Part shown: one piece after another, positions 48,849-57,585 of the stretch
Layout: each line of letters begins with the position of its first letter
Position numbering within the stretch: position 1 is the first letter of the stretch
Assembly: GCF_003002055.1 (NCBI RefSeq)
Contig: NZ_PVZF01000012.1
Span: forward strand, 124,001-188,000
Length of the DNA stretch: 64,000 bases
Origin: Kineococcus rhizosphaerae
Lineage (GTDB): Bacteria > Actinomycetota > Actinomycetes > Actinomycetales > Kineococcaceae
Reading direction: 5' to 3'
Translations under genes and position numbers: made by a program
The notes under the pieces: generated by a model
What the model was told of the DNA's origin: nothing
Databases searched by the model: none
What the model saw: the letters and a program-made list of their open reading frames with translations, nothing else

Positions 48849-49712
48849 GTGATCCCGCAGTCCCCCCAGCCAGCGACGGTGCAGCAGGTCGTCGACGCGA
48901 TCGAGGCGATGCACCCGCGGGAGTGGGCGCAGCCGTGGGACGCGGTGGGGTTGGTCTGCGGTGATCCCGCGGCGCCCGTCGCGAAGGTCCACTTCGCCGT
49001 CGACCCCGTCCTGGAGGTCGTGGAGGAGGCGATCGCCGCCGGGGCGGACCTGCTCGTGACCCACCACCCGCTGCTGCTGCGGCCGGTGAACTCGGTGGCC
49101 GCCACGACGTTCAAGGGTGCTGTGCTGCACCGCGCCGTCCGGGCCGGGCTGGCGATCCACGTCGCCCACACCAACGCCGACGCGGGCGCCCCGGGCGTCT
49201 CCGACGCCCTCGCCCGGGTCCTCGACCTCGACGGTCTCGTCCCGCTGGACCCGTTGCCCGGCCGCCCCGACCTCGGCATCGGCCGCGTCGGCCACCTCGC
49301 GGCCCCCGAACGGCTCGGCGACTTCGCCGACCGGGTCGCGGCCGCGCTGCCGGCGACCGAGCAGGGGATCCGGCTCGCCGGCGACCCCGACGCGTTCGTG
49401 CAGCGCGTCGCGGTGTGCGGCGGCTCGGGCGACAGCCTCTTCGACCAGGTCCGCGCCAGCGGCGCCGACGTCTACGTCACGGCCGACCTGCGCCACCACC
49501 CCGCCTCGGAGGCCCGCGAACGGGCCGGTTTCGAGGACGGCCGCCCGTACCTCGTCGACGTCGCCCACTGGGCCAGCGAGTGGCCCTGGCTCGCGGGGTG
49601 CGCCGACCGCCTGGTGGTGGCCCTGGCCGCCGACGGCCGTACCGTGGCAGCCCACGTGTCCACCACGCGCACCGATCCCTGGACGTTGCGCGTCCCCAGC
49701 CGAGGAGAGTGA
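48849..49712 (+). CDS. Nif3-like dinuclear metal center protein
   Basis: A 287-residue Nif3/DUF34 family protein with the metal-binding pattern (LLVTHHPLLLRPVNSV near 71; VAHTNADAGAPGVSDALA; VDVAHWASEWPW near the C-terminus). It sits before the zinc-ribbon coiled-coil gene and the RNase H/phosphatase gene, the same order as Rv2230c-Rv2228c. Its role is unproven; some family members are annotated as GTP cyclohydrolase I type 2. Confidence 0.93.
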   Translation: MIPQSPQPATVQQVVDAIEAMHPREWAQPWDAVGLVCGDPAAPVAKVHFAVDPVLEVVEEAIAAGADLLVTHHPLLLRPVNSVAATTFKGAVLHRAVRAGLAIHVAHTNADAGAPGVSDALARVLDLDGLVPLDPLPGRPDLGIGRVGHLAAPERLGDFADRVAAALPATEQGIRLAGDPDAFVQRVAVCGGSGDSLFDQVRASGADVYVTADLRHHPASEARERAGFEDGRPYLVDVAHWASEWPWLAGCADRLVVALAADGRTVAAHVSTTRTDPWTLRVPSRGE

Positions 49713-49720
49713 GCCGGCTG

Positions 49721-50464
49721 ATGCCCAAGGCTCCGGCGATCGACCAGCAGCGCCTGCTGGACCTGCAGAGCGTCGACACCCGTCTGGCGCAGCTCGCGCA
49801 CCGCCGCTCCACGTTGCCCGAGCAGGCCGAGCTCGCGAGTCTGCAGAAGGAACGGCAGCGTTCGGCCGACATGCTCGTCGCCGCGCGCACCCTCGTGAGC
49901 GACGTCGAGCGTCAGGTCGCCAAGGCCGAGGCCGACGTCGCCCAGGTCCGCGACCGCGCCGAGCGCAACACCAAGCGCCTCGAGGCCGGGGTCGGCTCGT
50001 CCAAGGACCTGCAGGCCCTGCAGCACGAGCTGGAGTCCCTCGCCCGCCGCCAGACGGTCCTGGAGGACGAGGAGCTCGTCGTCCTGGAGCGGCTGGAGCA
50101 GGTGCAGTTCGCCGCGGCCGAGCTCACGACGACCGACGGTGAGCTGGCCGAGCAGATCGAGGAGGTCACCGTCCGCAAGGACGCCGCCCTGGCCGAGATC
50201 GCCTCCGAGGAGACGGCGGTCCTGGCCCGTCGGCAGGCCATCGCCATGGGCGTCGACGACGCGCTGGTCGCCCTGTACGAGAAGGTCCGCGCGCCCCGCA
50301 GCGGGGTGGGGGCCGCGTTGCTGCGCTCGCGCCGGTGCGGCGGGTGCCAGCTGGAGCTGAACGCCTCCGACCTCGCCGAGATCCGCAAGGCGGCGTCCGA
50401 CGACGTCGTGTTCTGCGAGGAGTGCGGGCGGATCCTCGTGCGCACCGAGGAGTCGGGGCTGTGA
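49721..50464 (+). CDS. coiled-coil protein with C4 zinc ribbon
   Basis: A 247-residue protein: a long charged coiled coil (about 10-190) and a C-terminal C4 zinc ribbon with CGGC near 206 and CEEC near 233. It resembles Rv2229c and CT398-like proteins. A role in nucleic-acid or complex assembly is inferred. ATG 49721 follows GAGGAGAG; GTG 49709 lies too close to it. It is probably in an operon with nif3 and the RNase H gene. Confidence 0.9.
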   Translation: MPKAPAIDQQRLLDLQSVDTRLAQLAHRRSTLPEQAELASLQKERQRSADMLVAARTLVSDVERQVAKAEADVAQVRDRAERNTKRLEAGVGSSKDLQALQHELESLARRQTVLEDEELVVLERLEQVQFAAAELTTTDGELAEQIEEVTVRKDAALAEIASEETAVLARRQAIAMGVDDALVALYEKVRAPRSGVGAALLRSRRCGGCQLELNASDLAEIRKAASDDVVFCEECGRILVRTEESGL

Positions 50465-50513
50465 GCGAGAAGCCGTCGACCGGAGCGACCCGTTCGAGCG
50501 AACCGGTGTCACC

Positions 50514-51614
50514 GTGAGTCGCGTCCTGCGGATCGAGGCCGACGGCGGGTCCCGGGGGAACCCGGGGCCGGCGGGTTTCGGCGCCGTCGTCAAGGACGCC
50601 GCCACCGGGGAGGTCCTGGCCGAGGTCGCGGAGTCCATCGGCCGGGCCACCAACAACGTCGCCGAGTACCGCGGGCTCATCGCGGGCCTGAAGGCCGCGC
50701 GGGCCGTCGACCCGGACGCGCGCGTCGAGGTCCGGATGGACTCCAAGCTGGTCGTCGAGCAGATGTCGGGCCGCTGGCAGGTCAAGCACGCCGACATGCG
50801 CGTCCTGGCCCGGGAGGCGCGGGCCCTGGCCGGCGACGACGTGGACTTCGCCTGGATCCCCCGGGCCCAGAACTCCCACGCCGACCGGCTCGCGAACGAG
50901 GCCATGGACGCGGCGGCCGCCGGCCGGCAGTGGCAGCGCACCACGACCCCGACGGCGGCGCCGGTGTCGTCGGGGAGCGGCGGGCCCGCGGTGCAGGCCG
51001 ACCCGGACGCACCGCCCACGACGATCGTGCTGGTGCGGCACGGTTCGACGACCCTGACCGAGCAGCGCCGGGTCTCCGGCCGTCACGGGGCGGACCCGGA
51101 ACTGTCCGAGCGCGGGCTGGCCGAGGCCGCCGCGGCGGCCGCCTGCCCCGACGTCGTGGGCGCTGACGCGGTGCTGTCCTCGACCATGCGCCGCTCCCGG
51201 CAGACGGCGCAGGCCATCGCGGACCGCCTCGGGCTGGACGTGCACGTCGACCCGCAGTGGGACGAGACGGACTTCGGGGACTGGGACGGCCTGACCGCCG
51301 GGGAGGTCGTCCGGCGCTGGCCCGCCGAGTTCGCCGCCTGGAACGAGTCGGGGTCCGCCGCGCCGCCCGGCGGCGAGTCGCTGCTCGCCGTCGAACGGCG
51401 CGTCCTGGCGGCGCGCGACGCGCTGCTGGAGCGCTGGGCCGGCCGGCGGGTCGTCCTGGTGACGCACGGGGACCCGCTGCGGGTGCTGCTGCGCTCCGTC
51501 CTGGGGGTCGGCCCGCAGCTGCAGCGCCGCATCCACGTCGACCCCGCCTCCCGCACGCTGCTGCGCTACCGCGCCGACGGCACGTCGGAGGTGCTGGCCG
51601 TCAACCGCGTCTGA
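50514..51614 (+). CDS. bifunctional RNase HI / histidine phosphatase
   Basis: A 366-residue fusion. Residues 1-135 are RNase HI with the acidic residues in EADGGSRGNPGPAG, NNVAEYRGL, MDSKLVVEQM and NSHADRLANEA; it cuts RNA in RNA-DNA hybrids. A linker of about 30 residues leads to a CobC-like histidine phosphatase (LVRHGSTTLTEQ near 176; VTHGDPLRVLLR). It matches M. tuberculosis Rv2228c in layout. Its last 49 bases overlap the convergent MMPL gene. Confidence 0.94.
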   Translation: MSRVLRIEADGGSRGNPGPAGFGAVVKDAATGEVLAEVAESIGRATNNVAEYRGLIAGLKAARAVDPDARVEVRMDSKLVVEQMSGRWQVKHADMRVLAREARALAGDDVDFAWIPRAQNSHADRLANEAMDAAAAGRQWQRTTTPTAAPVSSGSGGPAVQADPDAPPTTIVLVRHGSTTLTEQRRVSGRHGADPELSERGLAEAAAAAACPDVVGADAVLSSTMRRSRQTAQAIADRLGLDVHVDPQWDETDFGDWDGLTAGEVVRRWPAEFAAWNESGSAAPPGGESLLAVERRVLAARDALLERWAGRRVVLVTHGDPLRVLLRSVLGVGPQLQRRIHVDPASRTLLRYRADGTSEVLAVNRV

Positions 51615-53602
51615 CGGTGCTGCCCGCCCGGCGCGTCCAGCCGGCTGGGCCACCACACCCGGTGGCCCAGCAGCGCGAACAGCGCGGGGACGAGCACGGT
51701 CCGCACGAGCAGCGTGTCGAGCAGGACCCCGATGCCGACGACGACGCCGATCTGGGTGAGCACGATGAGCGGCAGCACCCCGAGCACGGCGAACACCGCG
51801 GCCAGCAGGATCCCCGCGCTCGTGATGACCCCGCCGGTGACCGCCACCGCGACCCGGACGGCCTCGCGCGTGCCGAGCCCCGGGGTCTCCTCCCGGACGC
51901 GCGTCACGAGGAAGATGTTGTAGTCCACGCCGAGGGCGACGAGGAACAGCAACGACAGCAGGGGGACCTGGGTGTCCAGGGCCGGCATCCCCGCGAACCG
52001 CGTGAACACGAGGTTCGCCGCCCCCAGCGCCGCGAGGTAGGTCGCGAGGACCGTCGCCACGAGCAGCACGGGCGCGACCAGCGAGCGCAGCAGGACGACG
52101 AGCACGACGAACACCACGAGCACCACGAGGGGGGTCACGACGCGCAGGTCGCGCACGGTCGCGGTCCGCACGTCCAGGGCCTGGGCCTCGGTGCCGCCGA
52201 CCAGCGCGCCCGCGGGCAGGGCGGCCCGCAGCGCCTGGACCGTCGCCCGGCTCTGCGCCGTGCCGGGGTCGGCGCTCAGGCGCGCCAGGAGTTCGGTGGT
52301 GCCGCCCGCGCTGCGGCCGACGGTCACGGCCGTGACGCCGCGCACGCCCTCCGCGGCGCTCTTCGCCGCGTCCACGTCACCCGTGACGAGGATCTGGGCG
52401 GGTTCGGCCGCCACGCCCGGGAAGTGCTCGGACAGCGTGCGGGAGCCGTCGACGGAGTCGGCGCTGACGCGGAACTGCTCGGTCTGCGACAGGCCGAGCT
52501 TCGCGCCGCTCAGCCCCGCCCCGAGCAGGGCCAGCAGCACCACGGAGCCGGCGACGACCCGGACCGGCCGGGCCAGGACCGCGCCGGCGATCCGCGCCCA
52601 CACGCCCGTGCGGGTCGTGTCCTTCGACCCCACGGTCGGGACGAACGGCCAGAACAGCCTGCGCCCGCAGACCACGAGCGCGCTGGGCAGGACCAGCAGC
52701 CCGAAGACGAGGGCGACGACGATGCCGATCGCGGCGTCGCGGCCGATGGTCCGGTCGCTGGGCAGGTCGGCGGCCTGCAGGGTCAGCAGGGCCAGCACGA
52801 CCGTCGTGGCGCTCGCGGCGATCGCCGGTCCGGCCCCCTTCAGCGCGGCCCGCATGGCGGGGCGCCGGTCGGGTTCACGGCGCAGCTCCTCGCGGTAGCG
52901 GGCGATGAGCAGCAGCGCGTAGTCGGTGCCGGCGCCGAAGACGAGGACGCTCGTGATGCCGGTCGCCGACGGGTCGACGGGGGTGTCGGTGAGCCGGCCC
53001 ACGAGTTCGAGCAGCCGGGTCGTCACCTGGTCGGCGATGCCCACGACGACCAGCGGCACGAGCCACAGCACGGGGGAGCGGTACGTGACGAGCAGCAGCA
53101 GCGCCACGACGGCCGCGGTGACCAGGAGCAGGCGGGTGTTGGCGCCGGAGAAGGAGTCCGCGATGTCGACGCTGAACGCCGGGCCGCCCGTGACCTGGGC
53201 GCTCAGGCCGGCCGGGAGGTCCTGCGCGGCCCGGGCCCGCACGTCGGTGACGCGCTGGGCGAGCTCCTCGCGCGGCCCGTCGACGGGCACGGTGACGGCG
53301 ACGAAGGCGGCCTCGCCGTCCTGGCTGGGGACGGGGGTGCCCAGGGCGCTCGCCGCCCGCAGGTCCTGCGGGGTGAGCTTCCCGTCGCGGGAGTAGACGA
53401 CGAGCAGGGTGCCCTCGCCGTCGTCGGGCAGCCCGGCGGCCAGGGCGGCGGCGCGCACGGACTCGCTCGTGGTGGGGGGGCCGCCGGTGGCGGTCGCGCC
53501 GCCGGCGGGGGCCTCGCCGCTGACGACGTTGACGACGCCGGTCAGCACGAGGGCGGCGAGCAGGACGAGCCACGCCGTCAGTCGGCCGGTCAGGATGCGC
53601 AC
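51566..53602 (-). CDS. MMPL/RND family exporter
   Basis: A 678-residue transporter with two repeats of a periplasmic domain and about six membrane helices each (GTDYALLLIARYREEL; GVDYNIFLVTRVREET are the repeat landmarks). The family moves lipids, siderophores or drugs by proton motive force. It is divergent from a MarR gene with a palindromic site between them, so it is probably repressed until an inducer appears. The substrate is unknown. The 3' end overlaps the RNase H gene. Confidence 0.92.
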   Translation of the reverse strand: MRILTGRLTAWLVLLAALVLTGVVNVVSGEAPAGGATATGGPPTTSESVRAAALAAGLPDDGEGTLLVVYSRDGKLTPQDLRAASALGTPVPSQDGEAAFVAVTVPVDGPREELAQRVTDVRARAAQDLPAGLSAQVTGGPAFSVDIADSFSGANTRLLLVTAAVVALLLLVTYRSPVLWLVPLVVVGIADQVTTRLLELVGRLTDTPVDPSATGITSVLVFGAGTDYALLLIARYREELRREPDRRPAMRAALKGAGPAIAASATTVVLALLTLQAADLPSDRTIGRDAAIGIVVALVFGLLVLPSALVVCGRRLFWPFVPTVGSKDTTRTGVWARIAGAVLARPVRVVAGSVVLLALLGAGLSGAKLGLSQTEQFRVSADSVDGSRTLSEHFPGVAAEPAQILVTGDVDAAKSAAEGVRGVTAVTVGRSAGGTTELLARLSADPGTAQSRATVQALRAALPAGALVGGTEAQALDVRTATVRDLRVVTPLVVLVVFVVLVVLLRSLVAPVLLVATVLATYLAALGAANLVFTRFAGMPALDTQVPLLSLLFLVALGVDYNIFLVTRVREETPGLGTREAVRVAVAVTGGVITSAGILLAAVFAVLGVLPLIVLTQIGVVVGIGVLLDTLLVRTVLVPALFALLGHRVWWPSRLDAPGGQHRQTRLTASTSDVPSAR

Positions 53603-53623
53603 GGAAACCTCTCTCGCTGAATC

Positions 53624-53638
53624 TCTCAGTGACTGAGA
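53624..53638. promoter_or_regulatory. candidate MarR operator
   Basis: TCTCAGT-G-ACTGAGA is a 15-bp palindrome with seven-base arms. It lies 22 bases from the MMPL start and 33 from the marR start, a good position to control both. Confidence 0.65.
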
Positions 53639-53671
53639 TGTCTAGCGCGGAAGCGGTACGATGGCAATTCC

Positions 53672-54178
53672 ATGAGCAGCATGTACCGTCCGGCGCGGGG
53701 CGCCGGCTCCAGGCGCGACACCCCGCGGGCCCGGCGAGAGCAGGAGATCGTCGACGACCTGCGCGACCTCGTCGCCACCTCCGAGCGCATCGCGCACGCC
53801 TTCGCCCAGCGCAACGGCCTGCACCCCACCGACCTGCAGGCGCTGATCCACGTCATGCGCCGCGAAGGCGCCGGCGACCCCCTGACCGCCGGCGAGCTCG
53901 CAGGCCTGCTGAACCTGACGACGGGCGCCGCCACGGGCGTCGTGGACCGGCTCGAGAAGCACGGTCACCTGCGCCGCGACCGCTCCGAGGAGGACCGCCG
54001 CAAGGTCTTCCTGCGCTACGCCGAACCCGGCCAGGAACTGGCCGCGCAGTTCTTCGGCCCCCTCGGCCGGCGCAGCGACACCGTCATGCAGCAGTTCGAC
54101 GAGGCCGAGCTCGACGTCGTGCACCGCTTCCTCGCCGGGATGCGCGGGGCCTTCGAGGAGCACCACCGGGAACTGTGA
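53672..54178 (+). CDS. MarR-family transcriptional regulator
   Basis: A 168-residue winged-helix protein (LTAGELAGLLNLTTGAATGVVDRLEKHGHLRRDRSEEDRRKVFLR is the HTH-wing). It is divergent from the MMPL exporter and most likely represses it and itself through the palindrome between them. The ligand is unknown. ATG start at 53672 with a weak SD. Confidence 0.93.
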   Translation: MSSMYRPARGAGSRRDTPRARREQEIVDDLRDLVATSERIAHAFAQRNGLHPTDLQALIHVMRREGAGDPLTAGELAGLLNLTTGAATGVVDRLEKHGHLRRDRSEEDRRKVFLRYAEPGQELAAQFFGPLGRRSDTVMQQFDEAELDVVHRFLAGMRGAFEEHHREL

Positions 54179-54209
54179 GTCACCCGTCCCCGGTGGTGCG
54201 CCGGGCGCG

Positions 54210-55358
54210 TCAGCGGGTGAGCTGCAGGGCGGCCGTGGCCGCCGGGACGCAGACCAGGACGCCGACCAGGCCCAGCAGGGCGAACCGCGGCAGCGCGATC
54301 GTCACCCCGCGGGCCCGGCAGCGGTCCAGCCACAGCAGGGTCGCCAGCGAGGCCCAGGGGGTGACGAGCGGGCCGAGGTTCACCCCGATGAGCACCGCCA
54401 CGAGGCGGGCGGCACTGCCGGCCAGCGGCTCGACGGCCAGGTAGGCCGGGAGGTTGTCGGCCACGTTGGCCGTCAGGGCCGCGGTGCCCGCCAGGCGCAG
54501 GTGGTCCCCGAAACCCTCACCCGTCCCGGCCAGCGGCCGCAGCAGGTCCTCCAGGCCGTGCACCTGGGCGGCCTCGACGACGAGGAACAACCCGCTGACC
54601 AGGACGACCGTCTGCCACGGCAGCAACCCGAACCGCAGCGCCTCCCGGCGCCGGACGGCGAACACCGCGACGAGGACCACGGCCGCCACGGCGGCGGGGA
54701 TCGCGGGGGTGATGCCGCTGACGAACGCCGGGGCCAGCAGCGCGCAGACGACCGCCGACGTCCGGAACAGCACGGGATCGCGCTGCGGCGCAGCCGGGGG
54801 CGGGTCGTAGCGCCCGCGCAGGCGACGGCGGTGGGCCAGCCCCAGGACCACGACGGCGCCCAGCAGCCCGGCCAGGAACGGGGCCCACGTCAGCCCCGAG
54901 AAACCCACCGTCCCGCGCACCCCGAAACCCTCCAGGGTGTTCAGCCCGATGAGGTTCGTCAGGTTGGAGACGGGCAGCAGCAGCGAGGCCGTGTTCGCCA
55001 GCCAGACGGTGGTCACGGCGAACGGCAGCGGGTCCAGCCGCAGTTGCGCGGCCAGCGACAGGACGACGGGCGTCAGCAGGACGGCCGTCGTGTCCAGCGA
55101 CAGGACGACCGTGGCCAGGGTCCCGAGAGCGACGACGAGCAGCCACAGCAACCACGTCCGGCCACGCCCGATCCGTGCGGCCAGCCGGGCCGCGGCGTCG
55201 AACACCCCCGCCGCGTCGGCGAGCTCGGCCACGACCGTGACCGCCACGAGGAAACCCAGGACCGGACCCGCCCGCCCCGCGACCTCGGCGAGGTCGTCAC
55301 CACCGAGCAGGCCGGTGACGACGACGAGGACACCGGCGATCCCGCACACCCACCACAC
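54210..55358 (-). CDS. ArsB/NhaD-type ion transporter family permease
   Basis: A 382-residue membrane protein with about ten hydrophobic helices and family signatures LSLDTTAVLLTPVVLSLA, ANTASLLLPVSNLTNLI and ALTANVADNLPAY. Relatives export arsenite or exchange anions or sodium. No arsR or arsC is nearby, so arsenite is not certain. The GTG starts one base after the yaaA stop, so the two are co-transcribed. Confidence 0.85.
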   Translation of the reverse strand: MWWVCGIAGVLVVVTGLLGGDDLAEVAGRAGPVLGFLVAVTVVAELADAAGVFDAAARLAARIGRGRTWLLWLLVVALGTLATVVLSLDTTAVLLTPVVLSLAAQLRLDPLPFAVTTVWLANTASLLLPVSNLTNLIGLNTLEGFGVRGTVGFSGLTWAPFLAGLLGAVVVLGLAHRRRLRGRYDPPPAAPQRDPVLFRTSAVVCALLAPAFVSGITPAIPAAVAAVVLVAVFAVRRREALRFGLLPWQTVVLVSGLFLVVEAAQVHGLEDLLRPLAGTGEGFGDHLRLAGTAALTANVADNLPAYLAVEPLAGSAARLVAVLIGVNLGPLVTPWASLATLLWLDRCRARGVTIALPRFALLGLVGVLVCVPAATAALQLTR

Positions 55359-55359
55359 G

Positions 55360-56103
55360 TCAGGCCGCCTCGACCTCGAGGGTCCACGAACCCCCGCGCC
55401 GCGCGGGTTCGAGGAGCTTCGCGTCGAACGCCTCGCCCACCGCGTCGAGCAGCGCCCCGGGGGTGCGCGGGAGGCGTCCCGCGCGCGTCAGCAGGTGCCG
55501 GGCCACCAGACCGCGCGTGTGCTTGGCCGCGTGCGAGACGACCGCACCGCCGGACAGCACCCGGACCCCCACCGTCCGCTCCGCCGTCGCGGCGTCCGGG
55601 ACCCACGCCGCGGCGTACGCCGAGGACCGGCAGTCCACGACGACGCCCGCGGGGGAGAGCACCTCGCTGAGCCGGGGTTTCCAGAAACCCGCCAGCGGCC
55701 CGACGCCGGGCAGCGCGGTCCCCATCGACAGCCGGTAGCCGGGGACCCGGTCCCGCGGCTGCAGGACCCCCCACAACGCGGAGAACACCAGGACCCGGCG
55801 GGCCGCCGCCGCGGGCAGCGTCGGCAGGTCGAGGGCGTCGTAGAGGACGCCCGTGTAGACCTGGGACGCCTTCGCCGCCGGCCGCGTGCGCAGCGTCGTG
55901 TTCGCCGCGACGACGTCGGCCAGGCTCGCGCCGGCGCCGAGCAGCTGCGGCGCGTCGGGCCGCGCGGAGACCTCGACCAGCGCGTCGAGCACCTGCTCCC
56001 GGGCCTGCGTGAGGGCGGGGTGGGACAGGGCGTCGAGACGGACGGGGGTGCCGCGTCGCGGTCCCGCCCACTTGGTCTCCGACGGCGGGAGCAGCACGAG
56101 CAC
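55360..56103 (-). CDS. yaaA: peroxide stress protein YaaA family
   Basis: A 247-residue protein of the YaaA/DUF328 family (LVLLPPSETKWAGPRRGTPV; LVFSALWGVLQPRDRVPGYRLSMG; SHAAKHTRGLVARHLL). YaaA limits intracellular iron during peroxide stress in E. coli and binds DNA. GTG start. It precedes the ArsB-like permease. Confidence 0.9.
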   Translation of the reverse strand: MLVLLPPSETKWAGPRRGTPVRLDALSHPALTQAREQVLDALVEVSARPDAPQLLGAGASLADVVAANTTLRTRPAAKASQVYTGVLYDALDLPTLPAAAARRVLVFSALWGVLQPRDRVPGYRLSMGTALPGVGPLAGFWKPRLSEVLSPAGVVVDCRSSAYAAAWVPDAATAERTVGVRVLSGGAVVSHAAKHTRGLVARHLLTRAGRLPRTPGALLDAVGEAFDAKLLEPARRGGSWTLEVEAA

Positions 56104-56505
56104 GAGGCGGGAGCCTACGGGAGACGCCTCTGACCTGCACTTTCCCCGTGACCGGTCCGGTGCGGCGGCTCAGCGGCGCCTGTGCGTCGACGCTGACACC
56201 CACGTCGCGGACCCACCGGCGGTCGTCCACCGCCGCAGGGTGGCGACCGGGTGTCGATGCGGCGGACGGCTTCGGGTCACCTCCCCGCTGGGCGGTGAGC
56301 GCCGGTACCGAGCGGCAGGGCGGAACCCGGCGGTGAACTCCAGGACGAGCTGTTCGCCCTGGCCGGGGTGGAGCTCCTGCCCGGTGGGGTGCCGCAGCAG
56401 CGGTCCTGACCGGGTCCCGGGTTCTCGCTCCCGAGGAGGACCGCGGAGGGCGTACCCCCGCTGTCGGTGGACGAGGATCGGGTGGTGATGGCCTAGGCTT
56501 GAGCA
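56104..56505. other. 402-bp region with no confident gene
   Basis: No frame has consistent coding character across the region. A short plus-strand stretch ending at TGA 56409 (APVPSGRAEPGGELQDELFA and beyond) looks like the tail of a lost gene. The last part should carry the rnpB promoter, but no clear -10 or -35 pair is visible. Confidence 0.5.
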
Positions 56506-56881
56506 GGACGAGTCGGCCGGGCGACCGCGTCGGCCGGGGCGACCCGGCCGCCGAGGAAAGTCCGGACTCCACAGGGCAGGGTGGTGGCTAACAGCCACCC
56601 GGCGTGAGCCGCGGGACAGTGCCACAGAAAGGAAACCGCCACGCCGAGCGATCGGCGCGGTAAGGGTGAAACGGTGGTGCAAGAGACCACCAGCGCGCTG
56701 GGTGACCAGCGCGGCTAGGTAAACCCCACCCGGAGCAAGACCAGACAGGCAGCGTTCGAGGGCGGCCCGCCCGAGCTGCCGGGTAGGTCGCTTGAGGCGT
56801 GCGGCAACGCACGTCCTAGAGGGATGGTCGCCACCGCTCCCCGGAGCGGTACAGGATCCGGCTTACAGGCCGGCTCGTCCC
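56506..56881 (+). ncRNA. rnpB: RNase P RNA, bacterial class A
   Basis: The catalytic RNA that trims tRNA 5' ends. The conserved core is complete: GAGGAAAGTCCGGACTCC, ACAGAAAGGAAACCGCC, GGTAAGGGTGAAACGGTG, GGTAAACCCCACCCGGAGCA, GCTTGAGGCGTGCGGCAACG, AGAGGGATGGTCGCCA and ACAGGATCCGGCTTACAGGC. The ends pair as P1 (GGACGAG with CTCGTCC). The length of about 376 bases is normal. Confidence 0.97.
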
Positions 56882-57060
56882 CACTGTCGTTCCCGACCCG
56901 CGAGGACGCGGTCGCGGTCGTCGACGGGACGTTTCGACTCGCCGGAACCACGTCGAGCGCCGTCGTCGGCTCGTTCCGCCCGGAACGTTCGACGTCCCGA
57001 GCGGGGTCTGCCGCGAGCCGACCGCTCAAGCCGGCGGCGCTGACGCCCGATCCACGCCTG

Positions 57061-57234
57061 GTGAGGACACCTGAGCAGGCGGGACTGGACCACCTCGCCT
57101 TCACCACCCGCCAGACGCACACCTTCACGGAGCCGGCCTGCCCGACCTGCGGGCAGCAGGAGCACTGGGCGTTCTACCTCGATCCGCGCGACGAGCTCTG
57201 GCGCCTGCTGGTGGGGCGCTGCGAGAGCTGCTGA
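57061..57234 (+). CDS. small zinc-ribbon protein
   Basis: A 57-residue protein with two cysteine pairs, CPTCGQQ and RCESC at the very end (DHLAFTTRQTHTFTEPACPT; EHWAFYLDPRDELWRLLVGRC). The coding pattern is good from about 57085. The start is uncertain; GTG 57061 is the most likely, because the frame continues upstream into rnpB. The function is unknown. Confidence 0.5.
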   Translation: MRTPEQAGLDHLAFTTRQTHTFTEPACPTCGQQEHWAFYLDPRDELWRLLVGRCESC

Positions 57235-57387
57235 TGGGCGCGGCCCGGGGCCCCGCCACCGGTCGAGGGCTGCGCGAAGTCCTCGGGTGCGGACCCGCCG
57301 GTGCGGGGAGCGGGTGTCCAGACCGCCTGGTCGTGGCCCCTTCCACGGGGACCTCGTCCACGCCGCGGCTCGCGCCCGGAGCGGAGG

Positions 57388-57423
57388 GTGGCGGGCCGGA
57401 GCTTCCCCTCTCCGACCCGCCAC
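57388..57423. terminator. hairpin downstream of the small zinc-ribbon gene
   Basis: GTGGCGGG (57388-57395) pairs with CCCGCCAC (57416-57423), with an inner CGGAG/CTCCG stem after one mismatch. It could end the small gene or a minus-strand transcript from the SOS-box region. Confidence 0.55.
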
Positions 57424-57440
57424 GCACGACGGTACCAGTA

Positions 57441-57458
57441 CTCGAACAGGTGTTCGAG
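57441..57458. promoter_or_regulatory. LexA-type SOS box
   Basis: CTCGAACA-GG-TGTTCGAG is an 18-bp perfect palindrome containing CGAAC-N4-GTTCG, the LexA box of Gram-positive and actinobacterial SOS genes. No coding start lies within 300 bases downstream on either strand. A minus-strand -10-like TACCGT (complement of 57429-57434) lies next to it. Confidence 0.7.
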
Positions 57459-57526
57459 TCGAACCCGCCGGACGGGACTCCCGTCGCGTCGCCGGCCGCT
57501 GCGCCCTCCGGGCGTCAGGCGGTGCG

Positions 57527-57568
57527 CGAACGCCTCCGCCACGTCCTGGGACGCGGCGGAGGCGTTCG
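57527..57568. terminator. hairpin after the sugar ABC operon
   Basis: A 14-bp stem, CGAACGCCTCCGCC with its exact complement GGCGGAGGCGTTCG, has a 14-base loop. It lies 18 bases beyond the stop of the minus-strand permease gene and probably ends that operon; it could also stop plus-strand RNA from the SOS-box side. Confidence 0.75.
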
Positions 57569-57585
57569 GGGGAGCGCGGGGCGAG

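Noticed and set aside
56170-56682. A minus-strand frame of 170 codons over the start of rnpB
   Set aside because: It is antisense to RNase P RNA conserved segments and has no protein-like features.
57174-57542. A minus-strand 122-codon frame across the SOS box
   Set aside because: It is Arg/Gly-rich after residue 60 and antisense to the better-supported zinc-ribbon gene; it was considered as an SOS target but not supported.
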